Shown here piece after piece: positions 11,581 to 22,700 of a stretch of 64,000 nucleotides of DNA. A model generated the notes under the pieces. The model was not told the DNA's origin. It saw nothing but the letters and a program-made list of their open reading frames with translations, and made no database searches. The position numbers and the translations under genes were made by a program. Position 1 is the first letter of the stretch; each line of letters opens with the position of its first letter. The stretch covers positions 27,248,617 through 27,312,616 of the forward strand of contig CM023535.1 of assembly GCA_013350335.1 (NCBI GenBank). The letters are read 5' to 3'. The stretch is from Chimonanthus salicifolius (Eukaryota > Streptophyta > Magnoliopsida > Laurales > Calycanthaceae).

Positions 11581-13228
11581 TGTTAGTACCCCGACTTGCC
11601 GAGTCACATGTTTCTCAAGTTCGTGACTTAGGTGAAGCAATGCCTTAAAGAGATAAAATCAAGATGTCAAGCGTTGGTTGAAGTGGGGAGACTCAACGGA
11701 TCAACGTGTATGACAATCACTAATGGTAAGTGATCATAGATGACCTTAGGTGGTACCCAGACCTTAGGTAGACATGCCTAGGCTTGGAGATCACATCTGG
11801 ATAATTAATCAAGTCTAACATGTGTTTAACAATGAATTGGAACCCAACTTGGAAATATGAATTCACTATCAGGGTGACACATCGTGTTAAGCGATCATTA
11901 GCCAAAGACAGCACACGACCAATCGTGGTCTTGCAATATGTCATGTGGAAAGTTGGAGGTTCTAGTTGAACAAGACTGTCAAACACATGTGGTCTCAGGA
12001 CGATACAATCGGGAGCCCACAATCGATCTTCTGGAACCAAGATGAATCAATCGTGTGGGCGATGTATCGTTGAGACATGACATAGGTTGAACTTAAACAA
12101 AACCTAGATAACTTGGGATCATACGATCAATCGGGCAAACGATCGATCGTGAGTATAGGGCAGGAACAGATGGGCATTACGATCAATTGTCCTGGGCCTG
12201 GATGAGATTTTACACTGGAAAATACGGTCAATCTCAAATCGATACGTTCGCCAACCTGCGATCAGTCGCCAGGATACACAAACGATCTGTCGTGTGGCAT
12301 GTTCCATCGTGAGGTGACCGTTTTAGAGCCGTTACTCTGCATTAAATGCTCAACGGTCCGGTTAGTAGAAAGGAATTTAATCACGGACGATCGATCTCTT
12401 GTGCACGATCATTCGTGTGGGTCTGTGTTACGAATTTTTTTTATGTTTGCCTATAGATATGTTCATTATTTGGATGTGAGGTTGGTCGAACTTCTGAGCA
12501 TTCAAAGAGCCATCTACCCAAGTTAATCCTCACCCACCAAAGGCAAGATCAAGGTTCATTCTCTCTTGGTATTCAAATTGCAAAAGCATTCAAGTATCCA
12601 ATCGGTAAAGATTGAGATTAAGAGAGAATGATTGAACCCACTTCTAAGATAGAAATTGAGACCCCAATTTTCTAGAAGCCCTCCCAAGGATTGTGGTTGC
12701 TCTACATGGTGGATCGTAGGGATTGTTCAAGCTTCACATTGGGAGTGATACACAGAGCACATCATCATTTCCAAAGGTCCTCAAAGGCAAGTGCTTCGTA
12801 GGTTTTGATTTTTACTTTAAAAATCATTGTATTGTGAAGTGGATTAAAGAGACTGTGTCTCTCTTGAACCATTATAAAAAAATAGTGGAATAAGAATTGG
12901 TGGAAGTCTCAATCAATTGGATAAGTGGAAGTCCTAGTCTATTGTGTTGGTGTAATTCCAACTCCTAGTAAATTGGAGATATCCCAAGGTTGGGTGAGTC
13001 TCTATAGTGGATGTATATTGTTTAACCGAACCACTATAAACTGTGTGCATTGTCTCTTTGTTTGATTGATTGATTATCTTGTGCACATTGCCTATCACAC
13101 ACTCTTGATTAATTGTTTAATTCTGCACTTAATTAATCAAGAAAATTTGAAAAGGCAATAAAATTTGTGATTACCCTATTCCCCCCCCTCTAGGGTCAAT
13201 CTGGTTCTAAGCACTCCGAGAACTTACA
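11581..13228 (+). repeat. 3' LTR of the gag-only element
   Basis: 1648 bp, TGTTAGTACCCC to GAACTTACA, followed by the TTAAT duplication at 13229-13233. It is collinear with 6286-7938, including the ACCGAACCACTATAAA block at about 13026-13041. Confidence 0.9.
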
Positions 13229-13233
13229 TTAAT

Positions 13234-13860
13234 ATCAATGTCAATATCTCATCTATTTAGGGTCATTTCTTCGATTTGCTTTTCTATTTGACTCTATTAT
13301 AAATTATACATTCAATTGCTCTTGTATCTAGTTTTGTCTTTCTCTATTTCATTCTTCTACGTTTTCAATGGTCTATCCCTCCTCGGTATACCAATTACTT
13401 ATAGCCTCTCAACTTTATAGTGATTTTCATGTTTTGTTAGATGAATCAATTGACTTTAAAAAATATAATGAAAAATTATTGCATTGCTATAAGACAATTT
13501 TGATTAGACAGAAATTTTTCACCAATACAATTCTTTAATTGAAGATGTTTTGTTCCTTATTCTAACAAAAGCATTTATACGAAAAATTGAAGGACACAAG
13601 TGGAATTAATTAAGAAAGAATCATAAAAGTCTTGATTAAAAAGTGATAGAACATATAATAAATTGTAAAGTTACAATCGATAAGATAAAATGAAAGAGAA
13701 TTTAAAAGTTCAATTCAAATAATTAAATTAATGACCTTAATAACAATGATAATTTTTTATATAGTGTCAAAGAAAGGATAAAATCATCTAAAATGCAACA
13801 AAATTTTAGAACAAACACCATTTATTAGGATAATTCAACTATCAAATGAGTACTTTTTTC
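13234..13860. other. Intergenic, no gene seen
   Basis: AT-rich sequence continuing the pre-insertion flank of the gag-only element. No ORF or repeat boundary recognised. Confidence 0.4.
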
Positions 13861-13975
13861 ATGTCCAAAATATCCAGGTGTCTCATCTGTATTGGGACAA
13901 AGGACAATTTTAACATAACTAGTTTTTAGGACATATGCAAGCCTCTCAATCCCACACACACTAGATAAACAACTA
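13861..13975 (-). mobile_element. Partial SINE-like copy
   Basis: On the minus strand it contains GTGTGTGGGATTGAGAGGC then TTGCATATGTCC and ends in AGACACCTGG. These match the 3' half of the SINE copies at 22585-22700 and 44441-44626. The tRNA-like head is not recognisable and the middle is diverged. Confidence 0.28.
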
Positions 13976-14786
13976 TGGTGAATAGTCTGTTGGCCAGTTA
14001 TAAAATGAATTCCTTTTATTATATCCAAATACAAATCAAAATATTTTCTCTTTTTAATTTTATAAACTCATGGCATATATTTAAATAGTTATACATGTGA
14101 CATGGAAAATACTAATGTTACCTGTCCAACAAAGGGACCTGGATGACTTTTTATTGTTATACAGTTGGCAGGCCCCATACTTCAGGTTAACCACTTACTG
14201 AATCAAATAATCTTACTATCACACGTAAAATGAGTTTTTTTTTTTTTTTTTAAATACGTTTTCTTAAAAAAATTATCATGATCAGCTTGATTAAGTCATA
14301 TTTTTAAAGATTAAAATTTAAAATTAAAAAATAATTTAATATGATAAAATTTTAATAGTTTTAAAAATATGATTTGATTAATCCGATTGTGCTGATTTTT
14401 AATAAATACTATATTAACTATTAAGTGAATGACTATTTCAAGAGACTGTCACCTCAATGAACCCTACGGCGACCTCTACACTTTAGAAACGGAAAAAAAT
14501 CCTGCTGCCCACATCGTGGGGCTCATTTGGGCCCATGTGAATTATATCTTGACTGCATAATCTTAGCCATTAAATTTAGGATATATGAAATAGATGGTTG
14601 ATCGAAAACATTATAACCGTCTATTTTGATGCCTCCTTATATGGTGGCCATTGATCATCCCATTGGGTGAAGATTTGCCTAGTGCAGTGTTTAGAATCTT
14701 GAAATTCTTATGTGATTTAAAATTTTATTGAATAAGAAAATAAAGTTGAATCTTTAAAAAAAATTTAAAAAACAATGGCTCACTTG
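13976..14786. other. Intergenic, no gene seen
   Basis: AT-rich, with a T18 run at about 14234-14251. The block 14440-14680 is less AT-rich and could be an old repeat, but no ends were found. Positions 14787-14794 (ATTCAGAA) are the left duplication of the adjacent MITE. Confidence 0.4.
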
Positions 14787-14794
14787 ATTCAGAA

Positions 14795-15155
14795 TAGGGC
14801 TGAAACTTGGACCGGGTTTTAATCCGACCTATATGACCCGACGAGAGAAGTCAATAGGTTTGGATATGTATTTGTATATTTCGGATTGAGTGAGTTGAGA
14901 AAATAAAAACTCGTATGAAATTTAGGTCGATTTGGATTGAAAATTTTAAAACTAAATCAACTCGATTCGAAGTAATTTGACTCGATCCGCGTGCACCAAG
15001 TTATAAAATACCGCTTGGGTTGACTTGAGTCAGTAATTCAAGTCGGATTGGGTTGAGTAATTTAGATCGAGTCAGGTCGGATTTAATAATTTTTTGACAT
15101 GAGTTGAATTAAGTTTATTAAAAACTAACGTGACTCGACTCGAGTTTCTACCCTA
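14795..15155. mobile_element. hAT-type MITE with 8-bp target duplication
   Basis: 361 bp with imperfect terminal inverted repeats: TAGGGCTGAAACTTGG at the left and the reverse complement of TAGGGTAGAAACTCGAG at the right. The flanks are an identical 8-bp ATTCAGAA at 14787-14794 and 15156-15163. An 8-bp duplication and TAGGG-type ends are typical of hAT elements. The inside holds GGGTTGACTTGAG/GACTCGAT-like phrases and no coding capacity, so it must depend on a transposase elsewhere. Confidence 0.78.
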
Positions 15156-15163
15156 ATTCAGAA

Positions 15164-16260
15164 ATTATATTAGATTAAGTCGACTAAGACTCGACTGAAT
15201 TTTTTGATTTTTTTTAAAGAATAGCTAATTGCAGTGTTCAATCTTCCCTTATCATCCTTTCCTTTCACATGAATATAACAATAGCAATTCTTACCATGTC
15301 AGTATGTCACTTCATCTTTCCACAGAAAGAATGTCACATGGTAGCACAATGAACGGCTGAAATTGATCCAACCTATTACAAGCAAGGGGAATATTACTCA
15401 GAACCATTTTTCGTCTAATGATAGCTGTCTATGATTAATAGAGAAAATTGTGTAATTGTAAACTTTTGCTTAGATGGTTAAATGATAGTTTACTTTATTG
15501 AGGTCTAATTACAGAAACACTGTTAACCCCTTAATATGATAGATGGATTTATTCATCCTTCATTGTTCACGTGGCTATTGGTGATTGGTAAAGTGTCTAC
15601 TATTGTAATAATTTAAATTCACATTGAAAATCTTATAAAAATGTATGTTGATTATGTTGGGGAAGATAATAAAACTAGCATTAATATAGTGTGTTCTCTA
15701 ATCATATGAAATGGAGTAAGATTTTTTTTTGGAAATTCAATTTAAATTCATATGCAATTTATTACTTCTTTTGTTTAAATTATTAAGAAAGAAAATTTAC
15801 CACTATGTTATGATAGGATGGTTAAAAAGATTGATGGTCTGTTCTACACATGATTCTAATCTTTAGAGCATGTACCTCCTAATCTGCACACGTAATGGAA
15901 CAAGGGGAAATGACTTTTTTTGTATTGAGGTGGACTTAATCTCAAGACTTCTTAAAAAAAGGATGGGTTTTGACCATCAAACCAATCCGTCATGATTCTG
16001 TTCTGCACATGGTTAGCATTGAATGAATGGTTTTGCTGAATAAATTAGATCATGACCATTATAACTTGATCAGCTAATGCCAAAGTTAATACTGTTTATA
16101 TGAAAAAAAAAAAAAAATCGAACAGATTTGCACAGTTTATGTAATTGATCCACTTGATTGTGAAGGAATTGAAAGAAGTAAGAGAGACATGAATGTAGGA
16201 AAGAAATGGTAGCAATGCTTGGCCCCTAACCTATGATTTTACAGAAATGGTGATTGAAAT
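15164..16260. other. Intergenic, downstream of the lone gene
   Basis: AT-rich, no convincing ORF. Around 15900-15990 there is a weak tRNA-like head on the minus strand (see rejected items). Confidence 0.4.
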
Positions 16261-16264
16261 TTTT

Positions 16265-16270
16265 TTTATT
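16265..16270 (-). terminator. Candidate poly(A) signal of the lone gene
   Basis: AATAAA on the minus strand about 240 nt past the stop codon at 16513-16515. Such hexamers are frequent in AT-rich DNA, so this is only a candidate. Confidence 0.2.
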
Positions 16271-16512
16271 TCATTTCATTTCTTATTTTATTTCAAACTG
16301 ATTCTTTCTTTCTTCCTTTTCTTTTGTGTTGTCTTCTCTCTAGAATTTCTACAGAGTGGCATTGTCATAATAAATCCCAAAAGAAGAAGAAGAAACTATG
16401 AAATAGAATGTCTTGGAAACAAAAGGAAACAATTGGAAGTGAAGAAAAGCTCTGTATAGATATGGAATGACATACATTTTTCACACAAGCATAAATTTCA
16501 ACACCAACATAC

Positions 16513-17985
16513 CTAAGAGATTTTCCTCTCTTTTCTCACAAACAGCCCCATCCCTTTGAAGGCCTTTGTAATCCTCATTGAATTCAGTCTCCCCATGCCC
16601 AAATTCATCTTCCCTGTGGAAAACCTCAGTGCTTGTAGGCAGCACAATTGAGAATCCCTCTCTTCATCTTCTTCATCTTCATCTTCCTCATAGTGCTTAA
16701 CATCTTCTTTCTTCACCATCTTTTCCTTCTTGTTCTTCACCTTCGCCTTTGCCTTGCCCGAATCGACCTCATAGACCTCCCACAGTTGATCCATCCCCTC
16801 AGTGCCATCGACTGACTGCCGCTCCTCATAAAGCTTACATGCTAGAGTCCTCTTCCATTCCTTCTCCTTCCTCATTGATCCAAAACCTCCAGGACTAGGA
16901 CCCATCAAGTTACAATTCTCTTTGCCATTGCCATTTCCATCCATAATTTGGACATGGTTTTCACCTACCTTGTAAGTTAGTCCCTGAGACGAAATGCTTC
17001 TTGTTCTGCGGCCACTACTGAAGTGTCCAATACTCAAATTCTTGGGCTCTTGATGCTCATCTGCTTCCCATTCATCATTCTGTCGAGTAACTTTGACATG
17101 GTTTTCTCCACCATCGGAAGCTAGTAGTCCCTGTGACAGAACATTTGTTTCGAGCTTGCGCCATGAGCTTCCAAGACTTGAATTCTTGAGCTCTTGATGG
17201 ATGCTTCCTCCTAATTCTTCACTATGCTGAGGAACTTGAACAGGGATTTCTCCTCCATTGCAAATTAGTTCCTTAGACATCATAGTTTTTGTTTCAAGCG
17301 CACGCCGTAAATTCCACGAACTGGAAATCTTGAGCTCTTGAAACTTAGATTCTCCCATACCATCGTCTTGTTGAGGGACTTCAGCGTGGTTTTCTCTATC
17401 ACTGCATGTTTCTTCATGAGAAACTGAATTTTCATTTCTCCAAGTGAGGACCTCTTGTCTCTCCCCTGTTTCATCAATATCTTGAGGAATTGCAACTGGG
17501 TCTTCTCCAATAATGTCAGTCAGTCTCTGACTTGCGAATTCTCCATCCTTTTTTACTCTTGGGCTACCTCCTTGAGCACCTTCTGTTGGGTCTTCTACTG
17601 TCCTGTAAACCAATGTCTCCGATTCGAGGAATGCTTCAATCTCCAAGGCCATCGAAGCCAAGGGTTCGAAGAGAGAGAGATCGACATTGTCGTCGAGCTT
17701 CGTCTGCAGAGCATCTATGATCTTTTGACATGCATTTACCATGAACCCATATTGAGCCGGCTTGTCTAGATGAGGAGAGATTGTAAGAAGAGAAAGGAGG
17801 AGGAGAGAGGTGGAGAAAATGAGAGGAGAGAGGAAGGAGATGAGTTGGAGTAGGTAAGGAAGGAAGAAGAGTAGGTATGCAAAGTAGAGAGGGTTAGAGA
17901 TTACAAAGGAAAACATGGAGACGAGATCATCTGCTAGAAGAACTTGGAAATGGTGAGAAATTCTAGAGAAGCAGTCCTTGGACAT
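16513..17985 (-). CDS. Host gene: plant protein of unknown function, 490 aa, intronless
   Basis: The frame is open from 18117, but the ATG at 17985 (AAAACATGTCC, A at -3) is preferred because the first 44 codons upstream read like leader. The predicted 490-residue protein has: a short N-terminus (MSKDCFSRISHHF); a long hydrophobic stretch at residues 24-70, consistent with two membrane segments; a region at 80-135 that may be helical; four to five imperfect repeats of about 47 residues over 151-350, marked by GENHVKV, SQGL and HQELKN; a block at 371-410 with KEWKRTLACKLYEER and a following MDQLWEVYE; a Lys-rich then Asp/Glu-rich tract (411-443); and a C-terminal block LCCLQALRFSTGKMNLGMGR. 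The last two blocks look like conserved family motifs, but I cannot attach a known function. Membrane-anchored with a cytosolic tail is inference. It lies alone in low-copy DNA and has no internal stops. Confidence 0.72.
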   Translation of the reverse strand: MSKDCFSRISHHFQVLLADDLVSMFSFVISNPLYFAYLLFFLPYLLQLISFLSPLIFSTSLLLLSLLTISPHLDKPAQYGFMVNACQKIIDALQTKLDDNVDLSLFEPLASMALEIEAFLESETLVYRTVEDPTEGAQGGSPRVKKDGEFASQRLTDIIGEDPVAIPQDIDETGERQEVLTWRNENSVSHEETCSDRENHAEVPQQDDGMGESKFQELKISSSWNLRRALETKTMMSKELICNGGEIPVQVPQHSEELGGSIHQELKNSSLGSSWRKLETNVLSQGLLASDGGENHVKVTRQNDEWEADEHQEPKNLSIGHFSSGRRTRSISSQGLTYKVGENHVQIMDGNGNGKENCNLMGPSPGGFGSMRKEKEWKRTLACKLYEERQSVDGTEGMDQLWEVYEVDSGKAKAKVKNKKEKMVKKEDVKHYEEDEDEEDEERDSQLCCLQALRFSTGKMNLGMGRLNSMRITKAFKGMGLFVRKERKIS

Positions 17986-18353
17986 GTTTTCTTTGGATTC
18001 TTGGGTGAAACAGAGAAAGGGGAGAGAGGAGGAGATGTGAAGAAGGGATGGAAGTGAGAGAAGGAAGGCGTGATTGTTGTAGTGAAAGTGGCGTGACTGA
18101 AGGAAAGGAAGAAACAAAGAAGATAAAAGACACCTTTAGAAACAAAAGGGTCATCGCTCTTTCTAAAGTATTCCAAGCTTTCCTTTTTCTCCATTGAAGC
18201 AATCACCAACCATCCAACCAAATTAATCAAATCATGCATCAATTTACTGCTTCAATAGCTCAAATGGTCAATGTTACTTTTTTGTCACAACCATTTTTTA
18301 AAAAAAAATTATTCCTCCAATCCAACGGTTAGAATTGCTCAATCAATTTAGAT

Positions 18354-18361
18354 CTTATATA
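18354..18361 (-). promoter_or_regulatory. Candidate TATA box of the lone gene
   Basis: TATATAAG on the minus strand, about 370 nt upstream of the ATG at 17985. It is the best TATA match in the interval and would imply a 5' leader of roughly 340 nt. No other element supports it. Confidence 0.28.
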
Positions 18362-18480
18362 CTCAAATCATGTGTTAGATGATGGTAATTAGTAACAATG
18401 TAAAATTTCAATTTAATTTTTGAGGATATTAGTGTTTTTTCATGATCCATCAATAAATAAATAAAAATTAAGAGAAATGA

Positions 18481-18631
18481 TTTTGTACTATGAGTATTTC
18501 TCACGGTGCACCAAATTTACACATAAGTTCTCATTATACCCTTTTATTTTTCTCTACTTGAAATAATGCATTCGGGGTAAAATGGGAACTTAAATGTAAA
18601 TTCGTGCACGGTGAGAAATCAGTTCCCAAAA
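18481..18631. mobile_element. Foldback MITE-like inverted repeat
   Basis: Two arms face each other: TTTCTCACGGTGCACC continuing to about 18542 and GTGCACGGTGAGAAAT ending near 18620. The arms pair over about 45 bp with a loop of roughly 30 bp. The outer edges (TTTTGTACTATGAG versus the complement of CAGTTCCCAAAA) also pair loosely. No clear target duplication was found, so the family is open. Confidence 0.5.
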
Positions 18632-20670
18632 ATAAATATATTATTTTTTTTATCGAAAAGATCATTTTCCTGCCAATTTCATTGAACTCTTTTTTTTTTA
18701 CCAGCTAGGTAACTCGGTACGGTAAAGTTGGTAAAAATGCACAATGTACGGTATTTATATTAGGAAAAAGTAACAAGAAATACAACATGTGTCTCATCTC
18801 TCTCGGTAATGTGCAGGACCATCTCTTTGATGTGCACTCATCTGCATCTTTTCTCTCCTCCATTTTTTTCTGCAGAAAAGGTGTAGTTGTTTTTATGAAG
18901 TTATCTGTTGTCAACGACTGCAACATAAACTGGATGGCCTACGTTTGAATGATATCACATTTATGCTGCTTTCCTTTCTTGATCATTAAAAATCTCTTAA
19001 AATATTTGACTAATTTTCAATAATTTAGATTTATATTCAATTTCATTTCATTTTAAAATGAATTTATCATTGAATTAAGTTCAAATCATAATAAAAGATG
19101 AAATTTTGTAGCATGTAAAACTTTACTTAATTTGACACTCACTTCGTTGGAAAAAAAAAAAAAGAAGACTAGTCCTACTAAAAGTTAATTAGCCTGATCA
19201 AAATTATCATGCATGTTTTCCATAGAAAACCATCTTAAGTTTTTTCTTTTTCCCCTCACGTAAAAATGAAATTCATAGAAAATGTCTCTCAACGTCCCTT
19301 CCTGCGTGACACCTTCTGGAATTTTTTTTTAAAAAAAAAAAGATAAAAATATTAGTTCATAAAACCATTTAGACACCAAATACAAACGAGTCAACCATTC
19401 GTGTAAAATTGACTCAGCCAAAGATCCATGCATAAAACAAGTGCAAATGGTCGATCTGATTTCGACGGTTGGAATCACTATGAAGCAAATGTAAATATAT
19501 TTAAATGCAGGAGAGTAAATTTGGATAAAGAGTTCATGAGCTTAAGTTGTTCAGAGGTTTGATGTAAATGGTTTTTAGAGAGAGAAAATATTTTTATAAA
19601 ATAAGTAAAAGATTTAAGTAATTGCCAAAATGTTGAAGAAAGGGGTGAGGCAAATTTGGAGTACTGCATGGTCTCGCTCTGATAATGAAGTATAATCTTC
19701 AAAAAAAAAAAAAAATAATGAATCAAATTAATTTACAGTCTTGTGATTAAGGAAGCTGACAACTAAGAAAATACACTTATAGAAGGTTAGCAGTGATGAA
19801 TCAATCGATTGAAGACTTTCTCTTTATAACTACAATCAAATTCAAAAAAAGATCTTGTCTAGTAAGATCATCAAAACAACAAATAGCGCGCATTAAACCA
19901 TGCACAAACAAATTCATGATCCATCTGCAAAGGTTGGACCGAAATGGATCAATAAAAGAGACATATCTAATGGTATTAGCAACACGTGCCATTTTGTAGC
20001 CAATGGAAAGTGGAGTATAAAGAAAATAATAGTTTTTTATCTTTTTTCATGAAATAAGGGCTCTTTCTCAAAAGCATAGAACCTGAGACATTTTTCTCTT
20101 ATTCCAACAAATCCATTTTCTAAGGGTGGAGATTGGAAAATTTAATGAGAAAAAATGTGAAGTTTTTCTCGATTAGTGAGACAACATCTCATTCATGTTT
20201 TTTTATGTGAAAATATGATTTTTGATAAAAAAAAAACCATAAATATTGGGTTTCTATAGCCTGACATGGTATTGGAGTTCATGTTGCGTGTCAAATATTA
20301 TAGATTGTACTGAAAGATAATTTTTTTATGCAGAATGGCAAACACCACCATTTTTTGTTCGAGCATATCACCATACATACGCCTTTGATAAAGAGCAAAG
20401 AGCCCTATTGTTCATATAGTCTTAAACCTAACTAATTAATAATGGAGAATATTGTAAAGAGAGATGTTGTTGTTAGATATTTGTATTTTTTTAATATAAG
20501 GGTATTTTAGTCTTTTCACAATTCTAGATTGTTAACATATTTATATTCTTTGTTTTTTTATTAGTGAAGGTCAATACACAATTTTCATGGATACTATAGA
20601 GATGGGTTAGATTCGTATCTCCATCTCTGCGTAGAGGGAGAGAGTCGAGTGTCTGCTAGCGATGCGTTAG
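18632..20670. other. Intergenic, no gene seen
   Basis: AT-rich with several homopolymer A/T runs (for example 18690-18700, 19150-19163, 19700-19715). No ORF resembles a protein. Confidence 0.4.
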
Positions 20671-20674
20671 CAAA

Positions 20675-20715
20675 GTCCCACATCTAAAGTGGACCTTTGG
20701 TTTATGGGATTATAA
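20675..20715 (+). promoter_or_regulatory. USE-like box plus TATA with 24-nt spacing
   Basis: GTCCCACATCT (20675-20685) is followed after 24 nt by TTATAA (20710-20715). It is the same architecture as at 3150, 29757, 52713 and 53161, but the spacer sequence is unrelated. No known snRNA follows. The surrounding 20550-20840 may be a decayed LTR or TRIM. Confidence 0.45.
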
Positions 20716-21282
20716 GCATATGAGTTCGCTTTCTTTAATAGTCAGTGTTCAAGAATGAGTTCTACGCATGTGTTTTATAAGTTGTATGAGAGGTAACACC
20801 TTGATAACACTAAATACACTATGTAGATCTAACTTCATATAAAGTAATGTGAACAAAAACATATCTTAGACCTGATTATTATTTTAGGACAACCATTTCT
20901 CTAACGTAATTAAAACATTTTGAGTTAAATAAAATGTTAATAAAAAGATTTTCCACAATAACAAATGATATAAAAGATTATAACTTAAAAGTAAATTTAA
21001 CATTTTTCTAATATTATATATCTTTATATCACAACATTGCTCACTCATTTAACTTGAAATTAAAGATGCAGGACTTCGGTTGATAAGTCACTTGTATGTG
21101 GACCCATCTCATGAAAAGTGATTAAGAACGTAGGTGCGCCTTGTCTGGTCCGACACACCACACTTTGTATAATTTTCTCAATCAATCCACCTGCCATTGC
21201 CACTCACCAAACCAAAAGAGAGAGAATCCAAGGTCTGATACTTCATTTTAGAGTTCTGCATACCATTCAAAATCACATTTAC

Positions 21283-21291
<9 letters not shown>
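20716..21291. other. Intergenic, no gene seen
   Basis: AT-rich sequence downstream of the USE/TATA module. A T4 run near 20773 is the first possible RNA polymerase III stop. Confidence 0.35.

Positions 21292-21345
<54 letters not shown>
21292..21345. repeat. (AT)n microsatellite
   Basis: About 27 uninterrupted AT dinucleotides. Apparent ORFs of alternating Ile-Tyr across it are artefacts. Confidence 0.95.
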
Positions 21346-21347
<2 letters not shown>

Positions 21348-22584
21348 ACAAAATTTATTAAGAGATGTGGGATGAAGTGAAATTTTCATTTTACCTCTAC
21401 TGATGTATCGCTTATTAAGTACCGCTGTACGGATAACAAGACACTCTACATATCGGTACACCGGTACTTGATGTACGGTATACCAGTAGAGATAAGATGA
21501 GAATTTTACTACATCCTTTGTCTATTAACAAATTTAGTCCGTATTAAGATGGTCGTTCATATATAAAATCTTTTATGCACTGACTTTATAATTTTTTAAA
21601 AAAAATACTAAGAATTGCTTTTACATAGCTTGATACGTTAGTGTGAATCTCTTGCCAAATATACAAGTCATGTCTAATTTCAAAATCTTAGTTGGAGTTA
21701 ATACTCAAATACTTCTTTCTATCCATTTTGGGCAAAAAAATATTAAAAATATATCTAGAAAGGGGAACTACATAATGTCTGCGTTTTTTTTTGGCGTTCG
21801 ATCATAAAGGTCCCATGTGAAACCCACTTTCTACTAAATCTAATCTACTAATTTTTTTTTTCCTTTTAGAACTTAGATCCAATCTTTTATAATTTTCATT
21901 TGATTGATCACACCATTAGATTAATCATGATAAATCTTATCAAAATATTTATTTATTAATATATTTTTAATTATAAAAATCAAGGGCTAACATGATTCCG
22001 TAATCCCATTTTACACAATATGATAGCCCGATGATAATATATTGATCCATATAAATTTTTACTCATTGCATAGGACTCACTCTCTAACCACAACCCGTTA
22101 GAACACTTAAAATATTATTTTATAGATATTATTGATCAATCGACTGCTTAAAATATAGATGTATTTAAAATGATAAACTAATGATTTCAATTAGTGCAGT
22201 AGTATTGAGTTTCCTGTTTCAATTGTCTGTTCATCTAACCGAGTATTAGGCAATATGAGGGAAGAATATTAAAAAGAATAATAGAAAATAGTCAAAACCA
22301 TCCATCTTCTTCTCGTGCATCGTCACAGCTAGTTTTGACCACACAGGAGGGTTAGAAGGGAAGAACATTGGAACAAATTCCAACAGTACAGGGGTCTTGG
22401 CTAATTGGATTAGAGTTTAAAAAAAGGGCTAAAATTAGTTAATTTTATTGGATTTTGTGTTGTCAAGTTTGTTCCAAACATAATAAAATTTATAAAACAC
22501 AGGACAAATTGCTCAAATTGATTTAATTTTAAATTTTAGGAAAACTAATTTAGTAATTTTGAAAATATTATAATTTTTATACGA
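21346..22584. other. Intergenic, no gene seen
   Basis: AT-rich, with GTACGGTATACC/CGGTACACCGGTAC palindromic phrases near 21420-21490. No gene or defined element. Confidence 0.4.
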
Positions 22585-22700
22585 CCTGTTTTTATGACCT
22601 AGGTGTCCTGACTTTTTAGAACACTCACTAATCTTCAAAGCATATCCAAGTCTCCCACCCACACACAAGAAATGACACTGCAGAGAGTTGCCCTTCTCTA
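22585..22700 (-). mobile_element. SINE copy, 3' half
   Basis: On the minus strand it reads TTGTGTGTGGGTGGGAGACT, then TTAGTGAGTGTTCTAA, then GGACACCTAGGTCATAAAAA. The same blocks in the same order occur at 44441-44626 and, on the plus strand, at 62806-63021. The tRNA-like head is reduced. Confidence 0.45.

Larger units (their letters stand above)
6286..13228 (+). mobile_element. Non-autonomous Ty1/copia-type LTR retrotransposon with gag only (TR-GAG type)
   Basis: A structurally complete element of 6943 bp. The two LTRs align along their length and begin TGT, and the element is flanked by identical TTAAT duplications at 6281-6285 and 13229-13233. A primer-binding site for initiator tRNA-Met (TGGTATCAGAGCC) follows the 5' LTR at 7941, and a purine-rich tract (ACAAAGGGGACGA) precedes the 3' LTR. 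The internal region holds a gag with two zinc knuckles and a coiled coil but no protease, integrase, reverse transcriptase or RNase H. The gag type and the repeated GGGGGAGA-like tracts suggest descent from a SIRE/Maximus-like copia element. That lineage call is inference. Confidence 0.9.

Noticed and set aside
15900..15990. Possible SINE or tRNA head on the minus strand
   Set aside because: The A- and B-box-like phrases are weak, and the body blocks of the SINE family are absent.
17934..18242. ORFs overlapping the start of the lone gene
   Set aside because: They are in other frames over the leader, with Ser/Pro/Phe-rich composition expected from a pyrimidine-rich 5' UTR.
21118..21461. ORFs on both strands rich in alternating Ile-Tyr
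   Set aside because: They are translations of the AT dinucleotide repeat; the same applies at 28175-28419.
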